The position numbers were made by a program, and so were the translations under genes. A DNA stretch of 25,145 nt from Nitrospina sp. (GTDB lineage: Bacteria; Nitrospinota; Nitrospinia; Nitrospinales; VA-1): the NCBI GenBank assembly GCA_018665625.1, contig JABJCF010000507.1:1-25145 (forward strand), read 5' to 3'. Shown here piece after piece: positions 1 to 6,823 of this stretch. Numbering within the stretch: the stretch's first letter is position 1; each line of letters opens with the position of its first letter. The notes below the pieces were generated by a model. The model was not told the origin of the DNA, did no database searches, and was given only the letters and a program-made list of their open reading frames with translations.

Positions 1-107
1 CATTTTTTGCATTTGAACTTCATCGTCAGGTTTTGTTTTTCTTCTGGCATGATGCCATCTACCTGCACTTCCATTTTGACATCGCAAGGAATACAAAGGA
101 ATTTCAT
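1..107 (-). CDS. Small cysteine-pair protein, probably metal-binding (partial, runs off window)
   Basis: Reading leftwards from an ATG at 107-105, the first 35 codons are open to the window edge. The start is set by a very strong ribosome binding site (AGGAGG, revcomp of 111-116). The peptide begins MKFLCIPCDVKM and carries a CxxC at residues 5-8 and another Cys near residue 33 (FKCKK), just before the edge, so a second pair may complete a zinc-ribbon-like or Fe-S knuckle. It lies 19 bases downstream of the Mrp-type ATPase on the same strand and is almost certainly cotranscribed with it. That suggests, by inference only, a role around Fe-S cluster or metal handling. I recognise the general pattern of short proteins starting MKFLC but no characterised function. 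Confidence 0.72.
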   Translation of the reverse strand, partial: MKFLCIPCDVKMEVQVDGIMPEEKQNLTMKFKCKK

Positions 108-126
108 TACGCCTCCTAATAGGGAA

Positions 127-1008
127 CTACTTTTTGATAAATTTTTCGATATTGTCAACCGTTTCAGCTATCGCTTTGCCGGTAACAGATTCTTTAAACT
201 CGGTGAAGAAAAGTTGACCCGATTTACTTTGCGATACGCGTGTATCGAAAGGGATTTTACCTATATAGGGAATTTCTTTTCTTTCCGTTAACTTTTGTAC
301 GTCTTCGCCTTCAAATAGTTTACCTTCTTTTTCACAATGCGGGCAAACATAGGTAGCCATGTTTTCTATCAGGCCGATAATGGGCACGCCCATTTTGTTG
401 TTCTTGGTGATAGATTTGGTCACGATATGCTGAGACAGCATGGAAGGGATGGTGATTTCTACCGCTCCTGCCAATTCTGGAATGAGAGACCGGATGTTGT
501 CTATCCGATCACTTCCTGGAGGCATATCTATAAGCAGGTAGTCTAGCTCTCCCCAGTTGGTGTCTGCCAGTAGTTCGCGGATGGCTGTGGATTCCATAGT
601 GCTGACCCATACGGCTGTAGCGTCGGCACCTTCGGTCCACATCACCGGTGTGTCTGCGGTTTTTAAAAGCATGTCCATAGACATGATTTTTATTCCCTGA
701 TAACCCTTTCCGGGTTCAATGCCATTGTCTTTAGTTTCCAGCTTTTGGTCGTTACCCACACCTAACAAATGACCGATGCTGGGTCCATTCAAATCTGCAT
801 CCAGTATTCCGACTTTATAGCCACGGTCTGCAAGGCATGAAGCCATATTGGCAGTGATGGAACTTTTTCCCACACCACCTTTTCCACTCATTAGAGCCAC
901 TTTATGTTTTATTTTGTCCAGGCGGGATCGTAGTTTCTCTCCCAGTTGGGTCACCTGTCCAATTATGTCTGATCCGCCATCGCCGACCAGATCTTCATAG
1001 GTTTTCAT
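127..1008 (-). CDS. mrp: Mrp/NBP35/ApbC-type P-loop ATPase, Fe-S cluster carrier
   Basis: 293-residue cytosolic member of the MinD/Mrp P-loop family. The deviant Walker A SGKGGVGKSS is at residues 41-50, the switch-like DADLNGPS follows at about 70-77, and the Walker B region LLIDMPPGSD at about 158-167. The C-terminal CPHC (Cys222, Cys225) is the pair that holds a bridging [4Fe-4S] cluster between subunits in the ApbC/Nbp35 family. The N-terminal MIP18/DUF59 domain found in many Mrp proteins is absent; only about 38 residues precede the P-loop. The ATG at 1008 is preceded by AGGAG at a good distance. The family loads Fe-S clusters onto apo-proteins; the exact client cannot be told here. The following small cysteine protein is a plausible partner. 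The 250 bases between this start and the divergent helicase gene should hold both promoters. Confidence 0.9.
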   Translation of the reverse strand: MKTYEDLVGDGGSDIIGQVTQLGEKLRSRLDKIKHKVALMSGKGGVGKSSITANMASCLADRGYKVGILDADLNGPSIGHLLGVGNDQKLETKDNGIEPGKGYQGIKIMSMDMLLKTADTPVMWTEGADATAVWVSTMESTAIRELLADTNWGELDYLLIDMPPGSDRIDNIRSLIPELAGAVEITIPSMLSQHIVTKSITKNNKMGVPIIGLIENMATYVCPHCEKEGKLFEGEDVQKLTERKEIPYIGKIPFDTRVSQSKSGQLFFTEFKESVTGKAIAETVDNIEKFIKK

Positions 1009-1258
1009 GAAAAAAACTCCTGAAATTGTGCTGAAAATTATTTTTATTTGATGCGTATTGGATTTTTAATAATAAAGGAAAACCCGCATATTTAAAAGAC
1101 TTTCTTTGTTTTTAATGATTTTAGACCAACACGTAAAAATATATTTTTGTCTGTTATTGAAATTTAGGTTGACCTTATCCATTGGACTCATTTAAATTAC
1201 AAGATTCATCAATGGTGATTCACCGTTGTGAAGCGGATCTCACTTAAATGGTATTGGA

Positions 1259-3397
1259 ATGGATTTAACAGAAGAAGAAAAAGCATACATTAAGGAAGAG
1301 GAAACTCTTCTTGAGACCACTCTGGAATCTCTTTGCCAGCAGTTGCCACAAGTGCAGGCGGCGACGATCAATGCTAACCAGGCGGCTAGAGCGCTGACGA
1401 AGCAAGTGGTCAATGAGTGGAATGATGAAGAAAGACAACCTCTTATCTCTGATGAAGCGGTTGCACACTCCATTCTGGATATTCGCAAAAATAGCGACAA
1501 GGCATTGCTGGAATTGATTGAAGAGCCTTATTTCGGCAGGGTTTCAACTTTAGAAGATGATGGCAGTGAAGTTTCCTTCCTGATTGGTAAAAAAAGCAAT
1601 ATCGATGCGGGGATCGTGGATTGGCGGAATGGACCCATCGCGGCGCTGTATTTCAATTACAAGCAGGATGAAGAATTTTTCGAGGTCATCAATCAGAGAG
1701 AGCGTAGCGGAAAGATAAGGCTACGAAGATCCTTTAAAGTGGAAAACGGTCATTTGGTGCAGATAGATTCCCCCGAGGGCATTTTTCGTCGTAGCGAAAC
1801 GGGCTGGGAAAAACTGGATGTGGATTCACAAATTGCGGCACACCGCTCTCGTGGTATGCATTCCAAAGAAAAAAGCCTACCCAGTATTCTATCTTTAATT
1901 ACCAAAGATCAATTTGAGATGATCACTACCGACCCGGAACGCCCGGTGATCATACAAGGTTCTGCAGGTTCTGGTAAAACCACGGTCGCTCTCCACCGCC
2001 TGGCTTGGTTACTTCACGAAAATAACTCTCCGGTGAAAGCCGAAAAAACGCGAGTGATTGTAATGAATAAATCGCTGGCTGTTTATGTCAGTGCCACATT
2101 GCCTTCGATGGGTATTGAGGGCGTACAGACCACCACATTCAATAGTTGGGCCATGTCGATTATTCGAAAATCCGTTCGAGGCCAACCCTTTTTCAAGTTC
2201 TTGAATATCCCTTCTTTTGTGGAGGAGTTAAAGTTTTCTGAAGAAATTTTGAAAGCGCTTGCCGGTTGGGTTGATAAACAGGAACTCAATCTTGATGAAG
2301 AAATTAAAAAGCAGTTCGCAAGCCGCACCGCGCATCTGGATAATTGGATGAAGAGTAAGGGCAAGCCGCTTTTGCCTCGTTTGCGAGATTTTAGCCATGA
2401 GGTTAAGAACTCCAAACTTCCAGATGCTGAGAAACAGCAGAAACTAGGATTTATTAAGAAGCAGATTTCTAATTTGGAAGATTATTTACAGGATTTGTAT
2501 AACCTGCTTTCTGACTCGGAACATCTGAAAAAATATTTGCCTGCTAACCCCAAGTTAGTTTCCAATCTCGAATATTTGAAACGTTTGACGGAGAAAAATC
2601 GACTTAAAAAGAATCTCGATTATTTTGATATGTCTCTGGTTCTGAGGTTGATCCAACTTAAAAATGGTGGCCTGCCAGATGGCAGTGGAGGAACCGTTTC
2701 TCTAGATCATATTGTCATAGATGAAGCGCAAGACTTTGGTCCTGTAGAGTTTGCAATAATGATGGGTGCGGTTAGTGATAAACGCCAGGTAACGATTGTG
2801 GGTGATGTCGCGCAGAAGATTCTGTTTGCAAGAAAGTTCATTGGTTGGAATCGAGTCGTTGAATATCTTGGTTTGGATGATGATGCAATTATTCAACTGG
2901 AAGTTTCATTCCGATGTACCGTTCCAATTATGACTCTGGCGCATAAAGTGGCGGGCGATCCTAAAAAGGTAGAGGGCAGGGCAGGTCCGGATCCCATTTG
3001 GCAGGAATCGGAAAACTATGTGGATCTGATAGAAAATCTTGCCGACTGGTCCCGCGGGCTGTTACGGGCCGATCCTTATAAACTTGTTGCGCTGATATGC
3101 CGGTACCCAAAGCAAGCTATGGAACTTAAGGAAGAAATGGAAGGCTATTTGCCCGGGGAAGTTCGTTTGGGACATAGAGACCAGTTTTCATTTGAGCCAG
3201 GTGTTCTTGTAACTAATATCCACCAGGTAAAAGGTTTGGAGTTTGATTCCGTTGCTCTGGTGGAACCGGATGAAGAAAATTACCCAGCGAAAAGAGAGGA
3301 AAGCCGCAATATGATTTATGTAGGTATCACTCGGACTCAGGAAGACTTGCTTCTCGCAACCATCCGTCCTTACTCTTCGGTTTTAGCGGGGCATTAA
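1259..3397 (+). CDS. HelD-like superfamily 1A (UvrD/Rep-type) helicase / RNA polymerase-recycling ATPase
   Basis: 712 residues with SF1A motifs in order: Walker A in IIQGSAGSGKTTVALHRL (about residues 231-248), motif II VIDEAQDFGP (about 486), motif IV-like LEVSFRCTVPIM (about 547), motif V/VI region VTNIHQVKGLEFDSVAL (about 655-671) and IYVGITRTQEDLLLA near the C terminus. The N terminus is a charged helical arm (residues 1-80), followed by PYFGRV and IVDWRNGPIAALYF, which matches the pattern (IVDWR.PI..LYY) typical of HelD proteins that bind and recycle RNA polymerase, rather than of UvrD, Rep or PcrA. ATG at 1259 is chosen because no better in-frame start lies upstream; its ribosome binding site is weak. 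It stands alone between divergent and intergenic DNA. Assignment to HelD rather than another UvrD-like helicase is inferred from the N-terminal half. Confidence 0.82.
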   Translation: MDLTEEEKAYIKEEETLLETTLESLCQQLPQVQAATINANQAARALTKQVVNEWNDEERQPLISDEAVAHSILDIRKNSDKALLELIEEPYFGRVSTLEDDGSEVSFLIGKKSNIDAGIVDWRNGPIAALYFNYKQDEEFFEVINQRERSGKIRLRRSFKVENGHLVQIDSPEGIFRRSETGWEKLDVDSQIAAHRSRGMHSKEKSLPSILSLITKDQFEMITTDPERPVIIQGSAGSGKTTVALHRLAWLLHENNSPVKAEKTRVIVMNKSLAVYVSATLPSMGIEGVQTTTFNSWAMSIIRKSVRGQPFFKFLNIPSFVEELKFSEEILKALAGWVDKQELNLDEEIKKQFASRTAHLDNWMKSKGKPLLPRLRDFSHEVKNSKLPDAEKQQKLGFIKKQISNLEDYLQDLYNLLSDSEHLKKYLPANPKLVSNLEYLKRLTEKNRLKKNLDYFDMSLVLRLIQLKNGGLPDGSGGTVSLDHIVIDEAQDFGPVEFAIMMGAVSDKRQVTIVGDVAQKILFARKFIGWNRVVEYLGLDDDAIIQLEVSFRCTVPIMTLAHKVAGDPKKVEGRAGPDPIWQESENYVDLIENLADWSRGLLRADPYKLVALICRYPKQAMELKEEMEGYLPGEVRLGHRDQFSFEPGVLVTNIHQVKGLEFDSVALVEPDEENYPAKREESRNMIYVGITRTQEDLLLATIRPYSSVLAGH

Positions 3398-3402
3398 TTT
3401 GG

Positions 3403-3479
3403 ATAATTCCCTCCCTCTGACAAGGGGGGCGTGAAAAATATTTACGTTTTACTATTGCGAAAACAGGCGAGGGGATTAT
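3403..3479. repeat. Imperfect inverted-repeat element downstream of the helicase gene
   Basis: Terminal arms ATAATTCCCTC (3403-3413) and GAGGGGATTAT (3469-3479) are inverted repeats with one mismatch. Inside, a second C-rich/G-rich pair (CCCTC with GGGG around 3409-3430) can fold. The composition resembles the short CCCTC...GGGGG intergenic repeats scattered through many bacterial genomes. It starts six bases after the helicase stop codon, so on RNA it could also act as a 3' end structure. There is no coding capacity. Confidence 0.45.
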
Positions 3480-3510
3480 ATTTAATTCTGAAGGTATTTG
3501 AGACCAATCC

Positions 3511-3598
3511 TTTAACAAAGGAGGTCGTTATAGAGACGGAAAATACACTGGAAGGCATTTGGGCCACTTTTAACAAAGGAGGTCGTTATAGAGACGGA
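3511..3598. repeat. Two-copy direct repeat, 30 bases, 58-base spacing
   Basis: A 30-base unit beginning TTTAACAAAGGAGGTC is present identically at 3511-3540 and 3569-3598. The similarity extends leftwards less exactly (GAAGGTATTTGAGACC against GAAGGCATTTGGGCC), so the duplicated unit is about 58 bases. Each copy contains AAAGGAGGT, a perfect Shine-Dalgarno sequence, but no open reading frame follows either copy. It may be a dispersed intergenic repeat or a decayed duplication. Confidence 0.75.
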
Positions 3599-3686
3599 TA
3601 ATCCACCATTGCATTTTAGTAAAACAAATTAAAAAATCCGTATATAAATATGGGTAGCCCGCCAAATAGGGTCGGGTAAAAAATAG

Positions 3687-3720
3687 AAAAAACGCGTTGA
3701 GTTGTTGCAACGCGTTTTTT
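3687..3720 (+). terminator. Strong intrinsic terminator, symmetrical (could work both ways)
   Basis: A perfect 13-base-pair stem runs from 3687-3699 (AAAAAACGCGTTG) to 3708-3720 (CAACGCGTTTTTT) with an 8-base loop, giving a GC-rich core followed by six Ts on either strand. It lies 290 bases after the helicase stop codon and 129 bases before truA. On the plus strand it ends whatever crosses the repeat region: helicase read-through or an unrecognised small RNA. Confidence 0.85.
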
Positions 3721-3728
3721 ATTTGTCT

Positions 3729-3764
3729 TGTCATTGCGAAGAGCCGAAGGCGATGCGGCAATCC
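3729..3764. repeat. Dispersed GTCATTGCGA...GCGGCAATCC-type intergenic repeat
   Basis: The stretch starting TGTCATTGCGAAGAGCCGAA and ending GCGGCAATCC has ATTGC/GCAAT terminal inverted repeats. It matches a repeat I recognise from intergenic regions of many unrelated bacteria (typical form CATTGCGAGGAGC...GGCAATCC). It is non-coding and probably one of many copies in this genome. Confidence 0.6.
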
Positions 3765-3848
3765 AGAAAAGCTGAGCGGTTTGGTTTAGTATAATGGTTG
3801 TTTATTTGATTTAACCAGACGGAACCCAATATGCATGCAAGTTAGAAA

Positions 3849-4586
3849 ATGAAAAAAAAATATCTTCTTTTAATTGAATATGAAGGCACGGCCTACCATG
3901 GCTGGCAGGTGCAAAAAAATGGGATTTCAGTTCAAGAGGTCGTGGAAAAGGCTCTGACTAAAATCACCAAAACCGAAACAAAGGTATTAAGTTCCGGGCG
4001 CACAGATGCAGGTGTTCATGCGGAAGGAATGCCGGCACAGTTTGTGACCGAATCGAAAATGAAACCGTTCCAATTCCTGTTTGCCTTAAATAGCCATCTT
4101 CCACTCGATATCACTGTTAGGGAAGTGCGCAAAGTTCCCATGGCATTCAATGCCCGTGGGTCTGCAAAACGAAAACTTTATCGTTACACTATTTTAAATC
4201 GTGATCATCCTTCGGCGCTTAATTATCGGCGCTCCTGGTTCATCCCTCATATTCTGGATGTTGCGGCGATGCGTAGAGCCGCAAAATATTTTGTAGGCAG
4301 GCACGACTTCACTTCTTTCCGGGCAGGCAACTGCAATGCCAAAACACCTATACGAAATTTGGACCGTGTGGAAATTTTTAAAGATGATGGTTTTCTAATT
4401 TTGGAGTTTGAGGGAAAGGGGTTCCTGAAACATATGGTGCGTAATTTAGTTGGAACTCTGGTTCATGTTGGAAGAAAAAGAATCCCCGCGAAAGAAGTTA
4501 AAACTATCCTCGAAGCCCGTAACCGGCAAGTCGCCGGTCCCACCGCTCCCGCTCAGGGACTTTGCCTTATTTATGTTAAGTATTAG
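3849..4586 (+). CDS. truA: tRNA pseudouridine(38-40) synthase TruA
   Basis: 245 residues, the normal length for TruA, which converts uridines 38-40 in the tRNA anticodon stem to pseudouridine. The N terminus has IEYEGTAYHGWQ. The catalytic motif SSGRTDAGVHA places the nucleophilic aspartate at residue 53. Conserved downstream blocks are RKLYRYTI, DFTSFRA and FLKHMVRNLVGTL. The ATG at 3849 is the first in-frame Met; the ribosome binding site is poor. It appears to be transcribed alone, after the terminator at 3687-3720 and before a gene-free stretch. Confidence 0.95.
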   Translation: MKKKYLLLIEYEGTAYHGWQVQKNGISVQEVVEKALTKITKTETKVLSSGRTDAGVHAEGMPAQFVTESKMKPFQFLFALNSHLPLDITVREVRKVPMAFNARGSAKRKLYRYTILNRDHPSALNYRRSWFIPHILDVAAMRRAAKYFVGRHDFTSFRAGNCNAKTPIRNLDRVEIFKDDGFLILEFEGKGFLKHMVRNLVGTLVHVGRKRIPAKEVKTILEARNRQVAGPTAPAQGLCLIYVKY

Positions 4587-4945
4587 CCTCTCATTTTTTT
4601 ACCTTTGGAATTAAAAAGTTTGGCTTTGCAAGCGAAGAAGATTTTCTAATTTTTAAAAATTTTCTTGCATCGGAAAGCCCCAAGCAAACCTCAGTATAAA
4701 ATTGGGAATTTCAATACTTTTTAACCGGTTCATACAAGGGAAACATCGGAATAATATAGGTATTGAGAAATATTTGGCTTGCGCTTATTTGGCGGGCTGT
4801 GCTATCGGTGCAGATAGGTTTGCTTAAGTTGGTTTGTCCATTTTATTTTTTATGTAGGTTTCTAAATATTATGTAAAAGGAAAGGCAATAGTATTTTCGA
4901 AGAGCATTTGTTAAAAAATATTGGTTGCAAATAACAGGAGGCGTT
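4587..4945. other. Gene-free stretch before the LuxR-type regulator
   Basis: About 360 bases with no credible open reading frame. It is AT-rich and holds the imperfect inverted repeat at 4622-4679 and a distant 9-base inverted pair (AAGCAAACC at 4682-4690 and GGTTTGCTT at 4818-4826). It must carry the regulator's promoter; I cannot single one out. Confidence 0.6.
4622..4679. repeat. Imperfect long inverted repeat after truA
   Basis: Arms of 24 bases (4622-4645, starting GGCTTTGCAAG; 4656-4679, ending CGGAAAGCC) pair at both ends and in an AT-rich inner half, with an unpaired patch between. There is no T-run after the 3' arm, so it is not a classical terminator. It may be an mRNA 3' end structure or the relic of a small mobile repeat. 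Confidence 0.5.
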
Positions 4946-5263
4946 TTGGTAAATTTAAATGATGAGTTGGGTTTTTCCAGACAATTAGTTAGAGACCTGA
5001 CTATTGCAGAACTACGGGTTAATCAAAAGGTTACTGCTTCAGAAGTTTTCCTCACAATTAGAGAGGAAGAAATTCTTTTCCTGGTGGCATCTGGTGAAAA
5101 CAATAAAGATATCGCACGAGATTTATATTTGAGTCCTCATACCGTCAGGGGTCATTTATCCAGTATATTCAGAAAAATTAACGTTAAAACCAGACTGCAG
5201 GCAGCAATGTGGGTTAGTAAGTATCTTGAGTTTGTTGGAAGACGCCTAAGTAAAATTATCTAG
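4946..5263 (+). CDS. Stand-alone LuxR/GerE-type HTH transcriptional regulator
   Basis: 105 residues from a TTG at 4946, chosen because AGGAGG (4936-4941) stands four bases before it; a longer frame from TTG 4925 would put the ribosome binding site inside the gene. The C-terminal half is a full GerE helix-turn-helix: LTIREEEILFLVASGENNKD, then IARDLYLSPHTVRGHLSSIF and RKINVKTRLQAAMWV. There is no receiver, PAS or autoinducer-binding domain: only about 35 residues precede the HTH, so it has no visible sensory input. It lies 177 bases upstream of the fimbrial subunit genes on the same strand, so control of that locus is a natural inference, as for FimZ-like or CsgD-like regulators in other systems. 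Confidence 0.85.
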   Translation: MVNLNDELGFSRQLVRDLTIAELRVNQKVTASEVFLTIREEEILFLVASGENNKDIARDLYLSPHTVRGHLSSIFRKINVKTRLQAAMWVSKYLEFVGRRLSKII

Positions 5264-5328
5264 TTCCCCTTAAAAACAGTACATTCGTACTATATCCGAC
5301 TAGGCCAAAACCTTATAGGATTCCTGTG

Positions 5329-5358
5329 TCTATTTGAAGACATTATTCTCCAAATAGA
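5329..5358 (+). promoter_or_regulatory. 8-bp inverted repeat in the fimbrial leader
   Basis: TCTATTTG (5329-5336) and CAAATAGA (5351-5358) are perfect inverted repeats around a 14-base loop. It could be a regulator-binding dyad for the adjacent LuxR-type protein or a hairpin in the leader RNA. There is no T-run, so it is not an intrinsic terminator. Confidence 0.45.
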
Positions 5359-5369
5359 AAATAAAAGAG

Positions 5370-5415
5370 GGAGGTTTGGAAATCCCACCTGATCTAATTA
5401 TAGAGGGTGGCCTCC
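5370..5415 (+). promoter_or_regulatory. Stacked GC-rich stem in the fimbrial leader
   Basis: CCCACC (5384-5389) pairs perfectly with GGGTGG (5405-5410), and the directly following CCTCC (5411-5415) pairs with GGAGG (5370-5374), giving an 11-base-pair stacked stem with a 9-base bulge on the 5' side. It sits 26 bases before the first subunit start. Together with the neighbouring repeats it makes a compact structured leader; no known riboswitch class is recognised. Confidence 0.4.
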
Positions 5416-5440
5416 TGAAATATTTCTTATAGGAATCCTG

Positions 5441-6154
5441 ATGGGGCTGGCACGCACAAATTTCCTGATTATAAATGCAGCTTGGCTGTTACTCCTTTTC
5501 AGTACCCCTCTTTATGCTGGCAACAGTATTGTTGCCATTCCCTTATTCGACTCAGAAATAATTCCCCAAAAAAATATTCCTCAATCTTTTAACTCAAGCG
5601 GAAAAACTAGATTGCAATTGGCTTCTATTAGCATCGACGGGGATAAAGATGATGATAAAGATAAGGACAGAGAATGTGAAAGAAGGAACTACCGAGGAAA
5701 GTGCAAGCCTATAAAAAAACTAAAAGTGAGAAACCTGCATAAACTCCAGTTTGGGGAAACCGCACCCAACCGAAGTGGGGGAACAAGAGTGGTCATCGAG
5801 CCCAGGACAGGAAGTAAAAAAGTTTTTAAGGGAGTTAATTTGGGAGGCGAACATGGTCCCGCCGAGTTTGAATTAAAAGGGCAACCCAATAAAAGATTTG
5901 TCGTTGATATTCCTGAAAAAATTGTTTTGCAGGGTAAAGCAGGCAGAGGGCCCAGGGTTTCCAAATTTACCGCTTACCTCGCTTCCAACAATCGCTCAAA
6001 GCACTCTAAAAAGAGGAAAAGACAGCTGATCGGTCATTTGGGGCGTGACGGAAAAGCAAAGCTTTTGATTGGCGGGACTTTGTTTTTGAAAAAGGGACGT
6101 ATGACGGGAAAATTTAAGGCGCCGTTTGATGTGTTTGTCGAATATCTACCTTAG
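5441..6154 (+). CDS. Secreted DUF4402-type fimbrial subunit, divergent basic member 1
   Basis: 237 residues. A Sec signal peptide spans residues 1-26 with cleavage after LYA. After a linker comes an acidic/basic low-complexity patch (DGDKDDDKDKD, about residues 66-76) and two cysteines (79 and 88) that could form a periplasmic disulphide. The C-terminal 140 residues carry the DUF4402 pattern: KLQFGE, GGTRVVIEP, then FVVDIP and LIGGTLFLKKG before the final FVEYLP. It lacks the PG.Y.G element near the end that the five later subunits share and is unusually rich in Lys/Arg. As first gene of the subunit series it may be a tip or base subunit (inference). The ribosome binding site AGGA lies six bases before the ATG. 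Confidence 0.7.
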   Translation: MGLARTNFLIINAAWLLLLFSTPLYAGNSIVAIPLFDSEIIPQKNIPQSFNSSGKTRLQLASISIDGDKDDDKDKDRECERRNYRGKCKPIKKLKVRNLHKLQFGETAPNRSGGTRVVIEPRTGSKKVFKGVNLGGEHGPAEFELKGQPNKRFVVDIPEKIVLQGKAGRGPRVSKFTAYLASNNRSKHSKKRKRQLIGHLGRDGKAKLLIGGTLFLKKGRMTGKFKAPFDVFVEYLP

Positions 6155-6158
6155 CTTG

Positions 6159-6785
6159 ATGAGCTTTGTTGGAGGGCGTGGATTTAGGAGGTTCATTTTT
6201 TTATTCTTGGCGGTGACGTTCTTGTTTCCGTTGGGGGCGCGAACCATCGATGCGGGAACCTCATCAGCTGCCGGAAATGCAACAGCAGAAGTAAGCCCTC
6301 CGGTAAAGTTCAAACTGACAAATGAACTTGATTTCGGAAATATTCGGCCGGGAAATTTCGCTGGGACAGTGGTGATCACTCCGCATAACAGACGTTTTGC
6401 TACGGGTGGCGTGAAGTTGAGAGGGTCACGCAGAGTTTATGGGAAAGATAAAGACAGTGATAAAGAAAGGAATAAAGGCAGAAGCCACGGCCAATTTAGT
6501 CGGGCCAAGTTTAAAGTCTCAGGCTTACCTAATACCTTCTTCACAATTAAATTGGTAAGTTCTCCTGCTCTGCTAAAGAAAGGTCGGCGCTCGGTTCGCA
6601 GGAAAAAAAGTTTGGAGATTACGCAGCTTAAAAGTTTTAGCGTCACACAAAATCGTGAAGCTCGGATGGGGCGGTTTAATGCAGAAGGCAAAGACACCAT
6701 TTATGTGGGGGGCACCCTTCAGGTTCCCGCCCGTGCCAAAAAAGGAAAGTATGAAGCTGAGGTTACGATTTTTATAGATTTTTGA
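6159..6785 (+). CDS. Secreted DUF4402-type fimbrial subunit, divergent basic member 2
   Basis: 208 residues from the ATG at 6159, four bases after the preceding stop, which suits translational coupling. The frame is open further left, but those starts (TTG 6126, ATG 6129) overlap the previous gene and lengthen the N terminus before the signal peptide. RGFRR followed by FIFLFLAVTFLFPLGA is a good signal peptide. Then come NELDFGNIRPG and GTVVITP (DUF4402 start), a highly charged insertion (GKDKDSDKERNKGRSH, about residues 95-110), FKVSGLPNTFF, and IYVGGTLQVPARAKKGKY near the end. Like member 1 it is strongly basic and has a Lys/Asp insertion missing from the other five paralogues. A specialised pilus position is likely but unproven. 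Confidence 0.7.
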   Translation: MSFVGGRGFRRFIFLFLAVTFLFPLGARTIDAGTSSAAGNATAEVSPPVKFKLTNELDFGNIRPGNFAGTVVITPHNRRFATGGVKLRGSRRVYGKDKDSDKERNKGRSHGQFSRAKFKVSGLPNTFFTIKLVSSPALLKKGRRSVRRKKSLEITQLKSFSVTQNREARMGRFNAEGKDTIYVGGTLQVPARAKKGKYEAEVTIFIDF

Positions 6786-6823
6786 TTTCCTCTTATATTC
6801 AATTTGAAAATCAGAAGTGAGAA

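Larger units (their letters stand above)
5312..5440 (+). promoter_or_regulatory. Near-identical 15-base motif pair bracketing the fimbrial leader
   Basis: CTTATAGGATTCCTG (5312-5326) and CTTATAGGAATCCTG (5426-5440) differ at one base, and the second copy ends exactly at the ATG of the first subunit gene. The cores AGGATTCCT and AGGAATCCT are exact reverse complements, so in RNA the two copies can pair over nine bases and hide the AGGA ribosome binding site at 5431-5434. As DNA they could instead be paired protein-binding sites. The geometry is seen in the sequence; the function is inference. Confidence 0.45.

Noticed and set aside
3511..3598. Possible CRISPR array (two 30-base identical repeats)
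   Set aside because: Only two copies, a repeat spaced by part of its own diverged extension rather than a unique spacer, and no cas genes nearby.
4925..4945. Longer LuxR-type protein starting at TTG 4925
   Set aside because: The strong AGGAGG at 4936-4941 would lie inside the gene, and no ribosome binding site precedes 4925.
6126..6158. Earlier starts (TTG 6126, ATG 6129) for the second basic subunit
   Set aside because: They overlap the preceding gene and push the signal peptide inwards; ATG 6159 right after the stop fits coupled translation better, though ATG 6129 cannot be fully excluded.
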